Below are positions 10,252 to 22,340 of a stretch of 64,000 bases of DNA, piece by piece. Both the position numbers and the translations under genes were made by a program. Position 1 is the first letter of the stretch, and every line of letters begins with the position of its first letter. This stretch comes from Lingula anatina. Taxonomy: Eukaryota > Brachiopoda > Lingulata > Lingulida > Lingulidae. Where the stretch lies: the NCBI RefSeq assembly GCF_001039355.2, contig NW_019776168.1, positions 534,183 through 598,182 on the forward strand. The letters run 5' to 3'. Under the pieces are notes generated by a model that had not been told where the DNA came from, did not search any database, and saw only the letters and a list, made by a program, of their open reading frames with translations.

Positions 10252-13200
10252 GGCAGAGAGTGTGATGGCCCAGAGACAGGCAGCTGCAGGCAAAAAGTTT
10301 GATTTAGCAAAATGGAAGTATGCAGAGCTCAGAGATGCTATCAACACCTCATGTGGTAAGACAGATCTTTAGAGGTTGAGAAATTGGTTAATGAACTGGG
10401 CAGGATTTTATTGTTTCATTGACTCTCATTTTATTTCAAATTCATTTCTTTGAAATAATGTAAGAATTAATTGTTTTCCCCACTGGGAACTAGTTTTCCA
10501 TGCAGTCTAGCAATAAGTTAACATTTTGAAGGCTATACGAGATATTTCTGAAATATTTTTAACAACAATTCCATGTTCTTAATCAAAGGAGTTTACCTTT
10601 CATTGCCAGATGTTGAACTGCTAGAGGCTTGTCGTGAGGAGTTTCACAGAAGGCTAAAAGTTTATCATGCCTGGAAATCCAAGAATAAGAAGCGCAATGT
10701 TAATGAACGCCAAACCAAGCAACCGGAATCGAATGAGGAGAGGGCGCCACAGTATGTCATGGAACAAGGTCAGTCTTAAGTAAATGAATGGTTTAAATAT
10801 GAAAACTCTCACTGTGGAAATTATAACACATTTTAATGTCTGTTAATTATTATTTAGATTTTATTTATAAAAGTGTATCATTTATTCAAGTTGTGTTAAT
10901 GTGTCATTTTGATTTGCTGTTTATTTTAAAATTTAATTTCAGAATAATAGATTAAGCATAATTATGTGCGTGCATTTTTCCAACAGTTGTATTTTGTATT
11001 TAAAATGTGTCCACAGTATTTTGAATTTTGTTGCACTCATTTTGATGATTTTTATTTAATTTTTGAAAATGAGTTTAAATCATTAATTAATCATTATGCA
11101 ACATATTTGTTCAATTGTTTGTTTAAATGAATGTTGACAATATAACTTGAAAATATGAATGATTCATCCTGCAATGTTTACTGGTTAACAGCTGTGTTGT
11201 CCTTATCCATCAAATGGTATGTTGAATATTCTATTAACTCTACTAGAGGTTGATATATGAGATTAATACATTTTCTTATGTGTGTTTAAATATTTTGTGA
11301 ATAAAAATTGCAGTATTAAATTGCTTTTTTTATGTGCAATGGCATTTGATGGATAATACACAAACCATGTTTATTAACATGCATGAAAATTTTGTGCATA
11401 ATTTTCTGCTTTTACTTATTATGATACAATTTAGAGCTACTGCTGCTACTTTATGATAATTGCTTTGCTAGCTACAGTTATCTGTTCATCTTATTGCATT
11501 AGACCAATATTTGATATATTATTTAATATTTTAACCAGCAGTATTGCTTGGTGCAGGTGTGACTTATAAAAAAATGATTTATAGCAAAGCCAAAGTTAAA
11601 AGTGTTTATTCTGTTGTGCAGCAATTTTACTAAAAAGTTTATTTTGAGAAATGAAATCAGAAACTGTCTATTACTTACATTTTAGTAGTCTTTTTGCATG
11701 ACAAAGAAGTACTTATTAACACTTGCAATTAAGGTGCCTATGAATCAAAGAACTGGTGACATTTTTTCATGAATTTAAATAAGTTTTGATTTTTAAAAAT
11801 TAATCAGCAGTTTGAAATTACTTTTAAAAACCTCCCTCAAAAATTGCCTCAAAACCTCAGACCTATAACTTTTTTGTAATGTAGATAAAAGATTAATACT
11901 AAACTATAATCCTACTGATAAACACCTCACTGGCTGGACCAATACTAACACTACATTTACTTTTCTTATGATTTTTGCCAAAAAAACAAACATGTCTAAA
12001 CAAATCTTAACTACAGCAGTTTAACATTCTTTTTTTATTGATTACAACTACTGTCACTGCTACTTACAGATTAATGACATTAAGCAGAAAACTGTTTTCA
12101 ATATTTCTCTGTACAATTCTTTTCTTTAAAGATGGTGGCAACAAGCAGAAACAAACCAAAGGTATTCTACATTCTTCTTCATCTTCATTCTCATCAGTGT
12201 GAACATCATTTTTAAGCTTTTCAGTATGTTTTGCTTTGATTGAGATGTACCTGATGTGGGTGACTGTTGTTTTCTCTTTTCCTTTATTTGAAGTAAAATG
12301 ATAGTGTATGATCTACTTTTAAAAGCTACATATTTTGAGGTGTTTTGCACTTCTTTTGTCTGTCAATATTTATTTTATTAATGATTGTTTGAAATGCATG
12401 GCGACATTTAGGAGATGCAAAGATTTAGAAGGCTTTGAGTATCATTTTTAGTTGTAGCTAGTCAAAAAGCCATTGGGGAAAAAGCTAGTTTTTAAGACCA
12501 ACTGTTTAAAAAAGGATTTCATCAGCAAGGGATGTCTTCCCTGGTTTATTGCATGTCTGTTGTGATCACCCGTGTTTAAGAGCCCAACAAGGACTACATA
12601 ATCTGTACATACATTTCAGTACAGGGAAGAAGGCTCCAGTAAGCTTCCAAACTGAGGTGTTCATGGAATCAAAATATATTTCTTGGAATGTGGCAAGGAC
12701 CTAAGCTGGTATTTAATCAACAGTTGGCAAGTTATTCTGGGTCTCTTTTGTTATTATTCGGTGTGCTTTATGTGTGGAGGTCAGTATAGAATAGCAAATA
12801 CAAAAATACATGTAACAATCATGGCTGAGTAGATCTTGTCCATATTTCAGCTGGTAATGCACCACCTGCAGTACCTCCGAGGAGTGCTCAGAAGGAAGAG
12901 GCTAGTCAGCGGTATTTCCGCATCCCATTTGTTCGTCCTTCTGATCAGCATAGAGATGGAGAGAACAAGAAGAAGGGTTGGTGGTTTGCACATTTTGATG
13001 GCAAATGGATTTCTAGACAGATGGAGCTTCACCCAGATAAACAACCAGTTTTGTTGTTAGCAGGTTAGTTTTGAAAGACATATTTTGACAGTGGGGATTG
13101 TTTTGTTAGTATTTTTGTAGGGTGCTTTTTAACTGTAAAAGTTTCAACAGCCTAGAATAGTTAATGATATCTTGATATATATTTTTAATTGCTTGTTGTT

Positions 13201-13602
13201 AGCTGAAGAATAATAGTATCAGTTACAAGCAGAGTCTTCCATAATATGTATGTATATGATCACCTTCATTAAATATCCTACTAAAGTGCCCAGACATTTG
13301 AAAGCGAGCAGTACAACTTTCAACTTTTAGTTGAACAAAAAGGTTAAACTCAAGTGTTTTATGTTGTAGCTGGGAGTCCGTAGTTATCACCATGTATTTT
13401 CTTTTCAGGTGTAGATGACATGCAAATGTGTGAGCTCAGTATGGAGGAAACTGGGCTAACTAGAAAAAGGGGAGCAGAAATTCTGGAACAAGAATTTGAG
13501 AGAGAATGGGCTAAAAATGGAGGGGATATGTACCTGAAAGCTAATGCTAACAAAGTTTCTTCTAAAAATTTACAACAGAAATTAGGCATAGTAGGAAAAT
13601 AG
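10252..13602 (+). CDS. MYO6: Myosin VI C-terminal cargo-binding tail (no motor exons in window)
   Basis: Family role: minus-end-directed actin motor in endocytosis and autophagy; this part binds adaptors. In-phase exons are 10252-10355, 10610-10768, 12851-13063 and 13409-13602, with an optional 30-nt exon at 12132-12161. They give about 222 aa of tail. Diagnostic stretches are [37 protein letters not shown] (RRL motif for GIPC/optineurin/NDP52-type adaptors), [11 protein letters not shown] (the Dab2-binding WWY site, here WWF), QMELHPDK and [14 protein letters not shown]-like [15 protein letters not shown]. The stop is at 13600. The first exon starts one base into a codon after an AG, so it should continue an upstream exon. 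Yet nothing like the motor, neck or coiled coil occurs between BABAM2 and here. An ATG at 10264 is preceded by an in-frame TAA at 10241, so a tail-only product is conceivable. A misassembly or partial duplication is likelier. Confidence 0.93.
12132..12161 (+). CDS. MYO6: Possible 10-codon cassette exon of myosin VI
   Basis: Thirty bases bounded by AAAG and GGTATT that keep phase 1 on both sides. They would insert GGNKQKQTK-like basic and polar residues between the RRL-containing and WWF-containing exons. Vertebrate MYO6 is known to splice small inserts in this part of the tail. The short length makes chance possible. Confidence 0.4.
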
Positions 13603-16600
13603 GTGCCATTATATGGAATATGGTTAGATCCAGAGGCGAGGAGTCACAAAGCATGTAGAGCTTGAGTAGAATTGATATGTATCTTGTAGTTTGAGTCTTG
13701 TCTCTCATTTTCTTGTGTTCATTTCACATGTACTAGATGGTATTTATTGAAGCTTTTGACATGCATGAAGTGGCGTGTTAATTATTTTATGGACAGTGGT
13801 ATTGAGTAGTTTCGTCAGTCACATTTATATTTGTAACTGTTTAACTGGAGACAAACAGGGATGAAAACTAGGGTTAAAAAGAATGAATAATGAGGTGGAA
13901 AAATGGGAAAGACAATCTTTTCACATAGACAAGGTAACAGAATGGTCATAGATATTATGAATGGCTTATATATTTTACATTGCAGTTTTATGAATACTTC
14001 AAGCTGTAGTCAGTTTTCTGCCATAAGATGAGACTATTTCAAGAAATTAACATTCTTTCCAGACGTGAATACTGTTGTGTACTCGGTGAGAATGAATGAA
14101 TACCACTCGCATTAACTAGTGAGTTATAAACAACAGCAGCAGTGATATGGTCAGAAAAGTGGAGTTTTAGTTTGCAAAGCATTTTAGAAAGCCAGTGTTT
14201 TAAAATTGCTATTGGTGAATGAAAGCACATTAGGGACACTTTTTATATTTGCCTAGTGCTTTTTAGAATACAAAGTTAATGTATCAAACTTTTTAGTTAC
14301 AAATACTCCATGCAATACATTATTTTTTGCTTTGATAAGGAATGATTCTTTGAAATTTTTCAGGGGTGTGGTCACTTGATTTTTAGAAAATTGATTCTAG
14401 TGTCAAACGCTTTGCTAGTTTTCTGTAATGTAAGGACAAACTAAAAAATTGCATTGATTTTAAACTTGAAAACTGTTTGAGTGTTATGCAACATCTCTAT
14501 TTTTATAGAAATTATGCTTTAAAAAACTTACTTTAGGCAGTCCTCAATCTGCATGACAACTTGTGTACCTAATGTACCTTCAGAGCTCAAATGTAGAAAA
14601 TGCAGTGATGCATATATATTGTACTTGTATGCACCATCTTTGACAGGTGGTGACATAAACTTGAACATGACAGATCTCAGCTCACGGTCAATATTATAAC
14701 TGTGTAAAACAACTTAAATTATTTCCATCCAACATGATATGTCAGAAAAACAGCTGCAGTCGGAATTGAGGGTGTCTTTTCTTAGTCAGTATTATATTTG
14801 AAAAGCATTAAAATATTTGTGAAGAAGTTTGTGGTCGGTGTCGTTATGTTAAAATCTGGGATCATTTGTGTGTTTCACAATTATAGATTGAAGTTGTTCA
14901 GTTGAACAGTTGTGAGTTATTTTAATGTCTGTTGTGAAAGTGAGACAAACTTCATTTGACAGAATTTTAAATATGTGATTTATATATTTTAAAAGATGTT
15001 TCTCATATATTAATCGGACATTCCATTAATCAGAAATCAATTATGGGACCAATTATACGATTATGTTAAATCATAATTTTATGCGGACTCTACTTCAAGG
15101 ATCAGTTGAAAATTGAATTATTAATTTTTTGGTTTTAAATGTGATATTTTTCAATTGAGCCGAAATTGGATAAAGGGATACAGGCAGATCATGAATGATT
15201 ATTCTGATAATGCATTACCTTTAGCATTTACTTTTAAGTGGCATTTGCAAGTTTCTCTATGGTTAATAAAAACATTCTGTATATGAAAGGCCTATTGTAA
15301 TAGCACATTCATGGGTCTTTTTGATTCAACTATTCCAATGAAAATAGCAAGGAAAGGGCAAGTTTGCTTACCTGTGTATTAATAGAAAAACTAAATTACT
15401 TTTCTTTAAATGTGTATTGTTATTTGTTGTCAGATATTTTTATTGGTTACCAGGGAACAATTTGAGTGGTTGTGAATGATATAAAACATTCCTAGTAGAG
15501 TGATATCACAATATTAAAATTTGTTTAATTTTGTAACTGCTACATCTTTAGTTCCCAATTCCCATACTATAAGAGGTCATTTAGTGCATTTGTTTTGCTC
15601 AGTATCAAGACTGTGACTGTATTAGATATTTTAGCAGCATAATGATGAAATCAGATATAATAGCATTGTAATAGATTTTTCTTTGATTTGTCAATCATTA
15701 AGGATGTGGTCAGAATCATTGGTAATAGATTTGAAAAAGATAGCATATAATGGAATCTTATTAAGCCTTTATAACTATCATTCTATATTCAATGATGGAT
15801 GCACTTTCACCATTATTATCTAATGTAAAAGTCTACCCTAATAAGCATGCAAATATCACTGGGTAATGCAATGAATGTCAAGTGAGAATAAACATCTGTT
15901 GTTGAAAAAAAGTTGTTCATTTGTTCTTTGAGCATTGCCAGATAATCCATTTGATTGCATTGAAATGTTTAAATGAAATTGATGCAAATATTTTCCAGAT
16001 AATTTCTCCTTGATTATATTATCTACCCAACAGGCCCTGCTTTCACAACAAACCAAATTATAAATTTTTTCAAGTATGATTTAGAGGCATGGAAATTTGT
16101 ACCAGCCTGCCTGCTGCATAGTCCAAGAACAAATACAAGCAGTTCATGTCCACTAAGTTATTAATGGAAAGATTGTTTACTGAATTTTTGTGAGAAATCA
16201 AGCATTTTCATATTATTATGTCATCTCAATTTTCTTTTGTATTGGGTGAGGATCATGTTTAAGTCTCTAAAATTATACACTTAAACATTTTTGCTTGTAC
16301 ATGGGTGCCTTCCTTTACAATTTCACTTTTTGTTTAAGAGCAGCTTTCTATCAGTAAAAATCAATCCATTTAAAGGAGGTTGTATTGTAACATGCTTCTG
16401 AGATAAAGGTGCTGAATAATTGAGTGCGAAGGTAAATTAAGTCTACAACGACAAAAATAAACAAATAAATATATAAATAAATAAAAATGAAAAATAAAGA
16501 AGCTGAGAATTGACCCTTATAAGCTATAGTGATATATATCATGCTTATCATTAATCTTAATCATCATATAAACTTGACATTAATGATATCAAATGATATA

Positions 16601-16980
16601 GAAGATCTTTTTATCTATTCCCAAGCTGCTAGTACTAATGAATATAGATCTTATGCAAAATATTTTTATTTTGTCGTTTGGAACAGCACATTTTTGCCAT
16701 CCACAGCTTCTTATAAAACCATCCACAAGTTCTTATAAACCTTCTGGAGTATACCTGACCCTGATACTTATAGGAAGATTGTCACTGGCTATAATGACTG
16801 GCCAGTTATTTTAAACAAAATCAAGCTTAATTAATTTAATTAAAGGTCGAATTCAAATGCAGAAAGGGATAGATAAATTATTCCTGAGGACGAGAAAATT
16901 GTTGATTTACTTGGGAAAAGCCATTTTAGCGATAAATCCCATGGAGTTGCCCTCGAACAGACAAGGGGTTTCCCCAAAAG
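13603..16980. other. 3' UTR of the myosin VI tail, then AT-rich intergenic DNA
   Basis: The UTR may extend to AATAAA at 15265-15270. The rest is AT-rich with short poly-T and AAATAAATA runs (16440-16490). I see no gene, RNA or recognisable transposon. Confidence 0.5.
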
Positions 16981-17257
16981 GGTGAATTTCTGACGTCATA
17001 AATCACGTGATATATCGGCCATGTTTTGGAGGCTGCAAAGTTTGAGGCTAGATTCCCCAAAAAATTTCCCCTAAATGCACCGATTCTGATCCATTTAAAG
17101 GTAGGAATACAGTCCCAGACCAGTTGGACAGTACTGCTCATTGAATTCTGCGTCTGCATTTCTTCACAGACCAGTCATATCGGCGTAGTCTAGCGTTGCC
17201 AAGGCATGGCTTCCTCGGTCAACGGTCAAATCATCACAGCATGACCTCCCAGTACAG
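16980..17257 (+). promoter_or_regulatory. Promoter-like block and possible 5' exon
   Basis: Higher GC than its surroundings. It carries a full CRE palindrome TGACGTCA (16991-16998) followed by an E-box-like ATCACGTGAT, then a possible first exon ending at a good donor (TACAG/GTAAGC, 17257). Start codons inside are followed quickly by stops, so this would be 5' UTR. A second short exon candidate follows at 17933-17978. Confidence 0.35.
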
Positions 17258-17932
17258 GTAAGCAGTTGGCGGCAGACGGTCCAGTTATGAACCAAGCCGC
17301 GTCGATAAAACATGATCAGCACACCTGTTTTCAGTGCAACGTTTTTATCTTTTTTTATTTATTTCAATGACCAGATGGGTATGGTAGTAATAAATGTGTC
17401 TTAACAGATTTCTTGCAGTGCACAATAATAATTGACGTTATTAGGTAATATTTATTGGTTTTATTACACATAATTGAGTTGTAAGGTTGTTTTTTCAATG
17501 GTTGAGAAATCTGTTGTACTTAAAAAGGTGCAGTGATTATTGAAAATCTAATGGATAAATTATGCAGAATTAACAGATAGATAAATCTTTGCAATCTTGC
17601 AAATGGAATGTATTGAAATATATTTGTTACCTTGAAGTAAATCTAACTGGTTGCATGATGCTTCTCTGTAACAGAGTATTTTCTGGCTTTTTTTAAGAAT
17701 GGAAATATTCATAAACAGCACACATATTCAATATAGCCCCCAAAATTTAAAGTTTGTTATTATTACATGTAGATATATGTAGTACTTCTTTCTTTGTAAT
17801 TTACTTATTCTCATTCAATTTTTCTGTTTTTCTGTGTATAATTACATATTTCACTTTTATTTAAAAACCTTTGCTCTTTGGTCAATTAATTATGCTTTGA
17901 ATGTTGTGCCTGCACGTCAATCCTTATTTCAG

Positions 17933-17978
17933 ATCTTCATTAGATGGCGGGTTAAGATCTAGATGCTGAAATGGACAG
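17933..17978 (+). other. Possible short non-coding exon
   Basis: Forty-six bases between CTTATTTCAG and GGTAAGTTTT. Joined to the upstream candidate it gives no long frame. It could be a 5' UTR or lncRNA exon; I found no partner exon downstream. Confidence 0.25.
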
Positions 17979-18670
17979 GTAAGTTTTTTTTTTTTCAACT
18001 CTGTTTTCTAACAGAAATATAGCAAGTATACTCTTTGCAGAAAATAATTGAAAGATTTTTAATTGGTTATTTGAAAGCTGCACCCAGTTTCTTGCCAGCA
18101 TGTATGTTTTTCAGTTTTATAATGATAGGGTAAACATATGTTTGAAATTTAAGGCCAGATATCATATGTAAATTTACATAAACCCCAGCACTACTATGCA
18201 TTATTGTAATTAATATTTATTAGAGTACATAATAGAGATGATGTCAAAATCCATAAGCAATACAATGTAACCTTGGCACCTAAGCCTCTGTGTTTGCATA
18301 TTCATAGATTTTTATTTTCCTTTCGACCTTTTCCAATGTTAATTCAGACTTTTCAGGACAAAAGTAGTCAGAAGGGGTTATGATTCTGACCAACAATAGT
18401 TTTTGTTTACATAAGCCAGTGTACAAGAACTATTCAGACTTCTTACTGTTTGCTGTGTGTGTGCATGTATTTTGCTAGTGGGTCTGGGAGAGCAAATCAA
18501 TAAGCAATGTCCAAGGTCAAAAGCTGGAGTTGGGATCTGTTGTTATAGAAAAGTAGAGTATATGGCATCCTTTATTTTCATAAAAGATCAATATATTCAG
18601 ACGTTCTGTGAAATTCAAATCCTTCTAGCCGCCTTTTTCTGGTTTCAATTCCTGTTTCCTCTATATATTA
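17979..18670. other. AT-rich intergenic stretch
   Basis: Nothing recognisable seen. It ends at the LTR boundary. Confidence 0.4.
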
Positions 18671-18950
18671 TGTAATATGATGGCTCTTTACTGAGTCCAA
18701 CGTGCTGGACTCTATTCAGGAGAGAGACAACAACAATGCGTCTGACTTCTACGAAAGTTTATTATGAAGTGCTAGGCTTGTATATACATGTACATTAAAA
18801 AGTATGAGGAACACCTCTTTACTTTAACAATGGCTGGGAACTGTCATCACGTGTAATCTGTAGGTGACCAAGGGTCATTCAAAGAATGCCACTAATGGAA
18901 GCTTGTGAACTTTAATAACATTTACCAAAAAACAAGAAGATAATGTTACA
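18671..18950 (-). mobile_element. Gypsy LTR, copy 1
   Basis: A 280-bp LTR with TGTAAT...GTTACA borders (TG...CA). It differs from the copy at 21845-22123 by about six substitutions and one indel by eye. On the minus strand it follows a polypurine tract (GAAGAAAGGGAGA), so it is a 3' LTR. Confidence 0.9.
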
Positions 18951-19306
18951 TCTCCCTTTCTTCAATCAAATGTCCTGGGTGTTAACAGTCATAGTCTTGG
19001 TGAAATATCCCTGCACTGGCAATATGTGCTTGTTAGTCCTGCCTGTCAGATATGTGTATCCAATAGTGAACATATACTGTCATTGAAAAAATTCTTGATA
19101 AAGTTCAGTTCATATCCTTTTGTCCAAGGGTAATTTCCTCTAAAGTCTTTTATATCACTTTGCAAAAGTTACATAGATTGTATAATTTTTTGTTTGCAAA
19201 CTCTGCCAGCTCGTGTTACATAGGGGTGGGGTGAATGACATTCATCTTTCTGAGGGGTTGATTTTAGTTTAACTGGGGACTTAACTGGGGCATTTACAGC
19301 AGGCTC
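18951..19306 (-). mobile_element. Gypsy 3' internal fragment joined to LTR copy 1
   Basis: Matches 22124-22484, that is, the end of pol plus the untranslated stretch before the polypurine tract. It stops abruptly after AGGCTC at 19306, three bases from an undetermined base. No other element sequence follows. Confidence 0.88.
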
Positions 19307-19638
19307 AGNTACTCAAATAAAACAAAGCTGAAATCACAGATTTCAAGAACAGAATAGCTTTAAAATAACCTGTCCACCAGAATAAAAAGGAACTTCTTCA
19401 AACAAGCATTATGCCTTAGAAGTATATGAAACAGTGCATGCAAGGCATGCAATATGGGCTCAAATTAAATGAATTTTTCTGACACATGTATCACATAGTT
19501 GGAAAAACTTTCACCACAACAAGCAACAGTATTAATTGAAAAAAAATACTCAATATATTATCTGATAAGATATATGTCAAATGATATGGCATGATGCAAT
19601 TACTATGTTATAATTACAATAGATATTTATTAACTTAC

Positions 19639-21501
19639 ATCAGCATCCTCATGCTTGGCAACTCCCTGGCAGTAGAAAGGCTTCCCATTGATCAACAACT
19701 GGGTATTAGTCCATTCTACACTACGAATACCAAAGGGAAGACGATAAACATCTGCAATGTTCTTGGAGTCTTTGATTGCAACCTACAAAATTTAATCCTT
19801 TTGTTATATTTTCATGTGCATAAATTAACACAAAATGGCCACCCATTTCATAAAAATTCTGGCCATACAACTACAAAAAAAAAAAAAATCTATTTTTCAA
19901 TCATAAAAAAATGTGTATGACAATATGCCATTCAAAAAGGTTTCTACCACCACAGAGAGAAAAAGATAATGATACTTTTTTACCAGTAACACATCTTTCT
20001 AAATTTAAAGCAAACATTCACCAAAGACATTTCTGAACTACCTTAAAAGTATACAAATAAGCTGAATCCTGGCCATTACTCGTATAAGGCCACCATAAAT
20101 GAGGTTTTGGTATCATGATTTTTCCTCTGGGTTGGGAGCTACTTGCAACAGTCACTCCAGACTTATCAATGACATCAACTGTCAATGTAGCACCTGCTGT
20201 GTTTCCTTCAAGAGTTACATTATAGTCCACAACACCTGAAATATTGAAGTAAAATCAATAGACATGAGCCCAGATTAAAAAAAAAACTCTGAACATTTAT
20301 CATGGGACCCAATAATTAACCTTGACGAGTTTCAGGAACCATCAGAATTGAATTAAAAAATGCGAAATTACACTTTTCTGCAGAAAAAGCTCATGTCTGA
20401 ATCAATGATTCCAATGGACAAAGTTTGCTTGGACACAAAATGACAAAAGTAACAAAATTTGACACAAGAAAAGATATCATAAATTGTTTGTATTAACTCC
20501 TAGAGCCCAGAAAAACATATCTGAAATCTCTTACCTGATGTGTCTCTGGTTACTATGGTGATATCATCTATGTAAGTCCTTGGTGTGGAGTACAGTCTCA
20601 CAGAACGATGAATGCCAGCATAATTAAAAAAATCCATTTGTAAATTTTGGACAAAATAACCAGCAGGATACCTGAAAAAGAAAATGTTTGCAGCATAAAT
20701 AAGCCACATATATGATTAACAAATCAGAAACAAATTCTTAGAGTTACAGTGTACTGATCTACAAATCAGATAAAACAGTATACCTAGAACAACATTTTAC
20801 CTATTTTTGTCCGTCTTGTATTCAATACTTCCTGGTGGAAGGGTGGTTGGGGAAAGTGTGTTGTTTATTGTAATAGTTATTCTGTTTTCCCCAGCAAAGT
20901 TCAGTGCTTTGTTAACTTCTGCCTCAAAAGGTAAATGTCCTCCACTGTGATTCATGACCTGAATTGAATTCACCCACTGCACATGCAATTGAAAGAGATT
21001 TTTTATGCTTTGGTCACACAATATAAAACTAGCATATTTTATTTCTGCAAAATGCCATTTGTAAATTGCCTCCAGTCTCTGTGAACAATTTTATTCTGGT
21101 GTTTGCCAACACTTCACAGATCTACAAAAAGTTAATCATTGAATATTACTTAAACAACATCCTAATATTTACATACATGTAGATACACTCATACAACTTA
21201 TAAGTGCCTTATACTTGAAGTATGTGGCAGTTTCCTTTCCAGTGCAACATGGCTCCAAGGTCTACTGAATAACAAATATTTCAAATTTGACTAAAATAAG
21301 GCAAAAAAATCTATCAATGCATACCACAATAGAATTGTAATGTGCGCTGTCCACCCTCAAAACCACCCTTTTATTCTGCCATTCAGGTGATACAAAGAAA
21401 GTTCTGTCATACCATGTCCATCCTACAAAGTCTCTCAGGGACTGGTTTGTTGTGATATCATTATAGCTAGATGGCACTGGCATTGGGATGACTGGACCTG
21501 T
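19639..21501 (-). pseudogene. GUSB: Beta-glucuronidase, five internal exons only
   Basis: Family role: lysosomal GH2 hydrolase removing terminal glucuronic acid from glycosaminoglycans. Exons 21325-21501, 20801-20976, 20535-20671, 20042-20235 and 19639-19782 join in phase with GT-AG borders, giving 276 residues. Clear matches include [80 protein letters not shown] and [16 protein letters not shown]. This is the jelly-roll and Ig-like part. The exons for the signal peptide and first strand, and the whole TIM barrel with both catalytic glutamates, are absent. The left side runs into Gypsy copy 1 and the right side into Gypsy copy 2. No stop or frameshift was seen inside the exons, so the loss is recent or an assembly artefact. 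As it stands it cannot encode an active enzyme. Confidence 0.92.
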
Positions 21502-21844
21502 CTAAAATTAAAAAATAAATAAATAAATAAAGACATGTGATAATATTTGTCATAATGTCAATATTATTAACCAACATGAAAAGGAAATATAAAACCAAAA
21601 GGTTAATTAATTAATTAATCAATTCTCAACTGTTCATGTTATAAGAAGTTGTTCCTGTGGGTATTTATATTAAATTCAATTTCTTATTTTTTTCTATTCT
21701 GTATTGACCCTTTCCTATGTCAAATATGAATTAAAATGGGGTAACCTGAGTGAAAAGGGGGAGGGGGTGTAGTTCAGTATGACAGGGTCAAATGGTCCGG
21801 TCTAAACTGATATAATCATATATATCTAATTATCCAATCTACTC

Positions 21845-22123
21845 TGTAATAAGATGGCTCTTTACTGAGTCCAACGTGCTGGACTCTATTCAGGAGAGAG
21901 ACAACAACAATGCGTCTGACTTCTACGAAAGTTTATTATGAAGTGCTAGGCTTGTATATACATGTACATTAAAAAGTATGAGGAACACCTGTTTACTTTA
22001 ACAATGGCTGAGAACTGTCATCAAGTGTAATCTGTAGGTGACCAAGGGTCATTCAAAGAATGCCACTAATGGAAGCTTGTGAACTTTGATGACATTTACC
22101 AAAAACAAGAAGATAATGTTACA
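21845..22123 (-). mobile_element. Gypsy 3' LTR, copy 2
   Basis: A 279-bp LTR, TG...CA, the 3' LTR of the pol-bearing element to its right on the minus strand. The polypurine tract (TCTCCCTTTCTTC on the plus strand) abuts it at 22124-22136. Confidence 0.92.
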
Positions 22124-22340
22124 TCTCCCTTTCTTCAATCAAATGTCATGGGTGTTAACAGTCATAGTCTTTGTGATTATCCCTGCACTGGCAATATGTG
22201 CATGTTAATCCTGCCTGTCAGATATGTGTATCCAATAGTGAAGATATATTGTCATTGAAAAAATTCTTGATATAGTTAAGTTCATGTCCTTTTGTCCAAG
22301 GGTAATTTCCTCTAAAGTCTTATATATCACTTTGCAAAAA

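Noticed and set aside
16926-17159. Minus-strand frame of 77 codons across the promoter-like block
   Set aside because: Opposite to the better-supported plus-strand donor; composition follows GC enrichment rather than coding signal.
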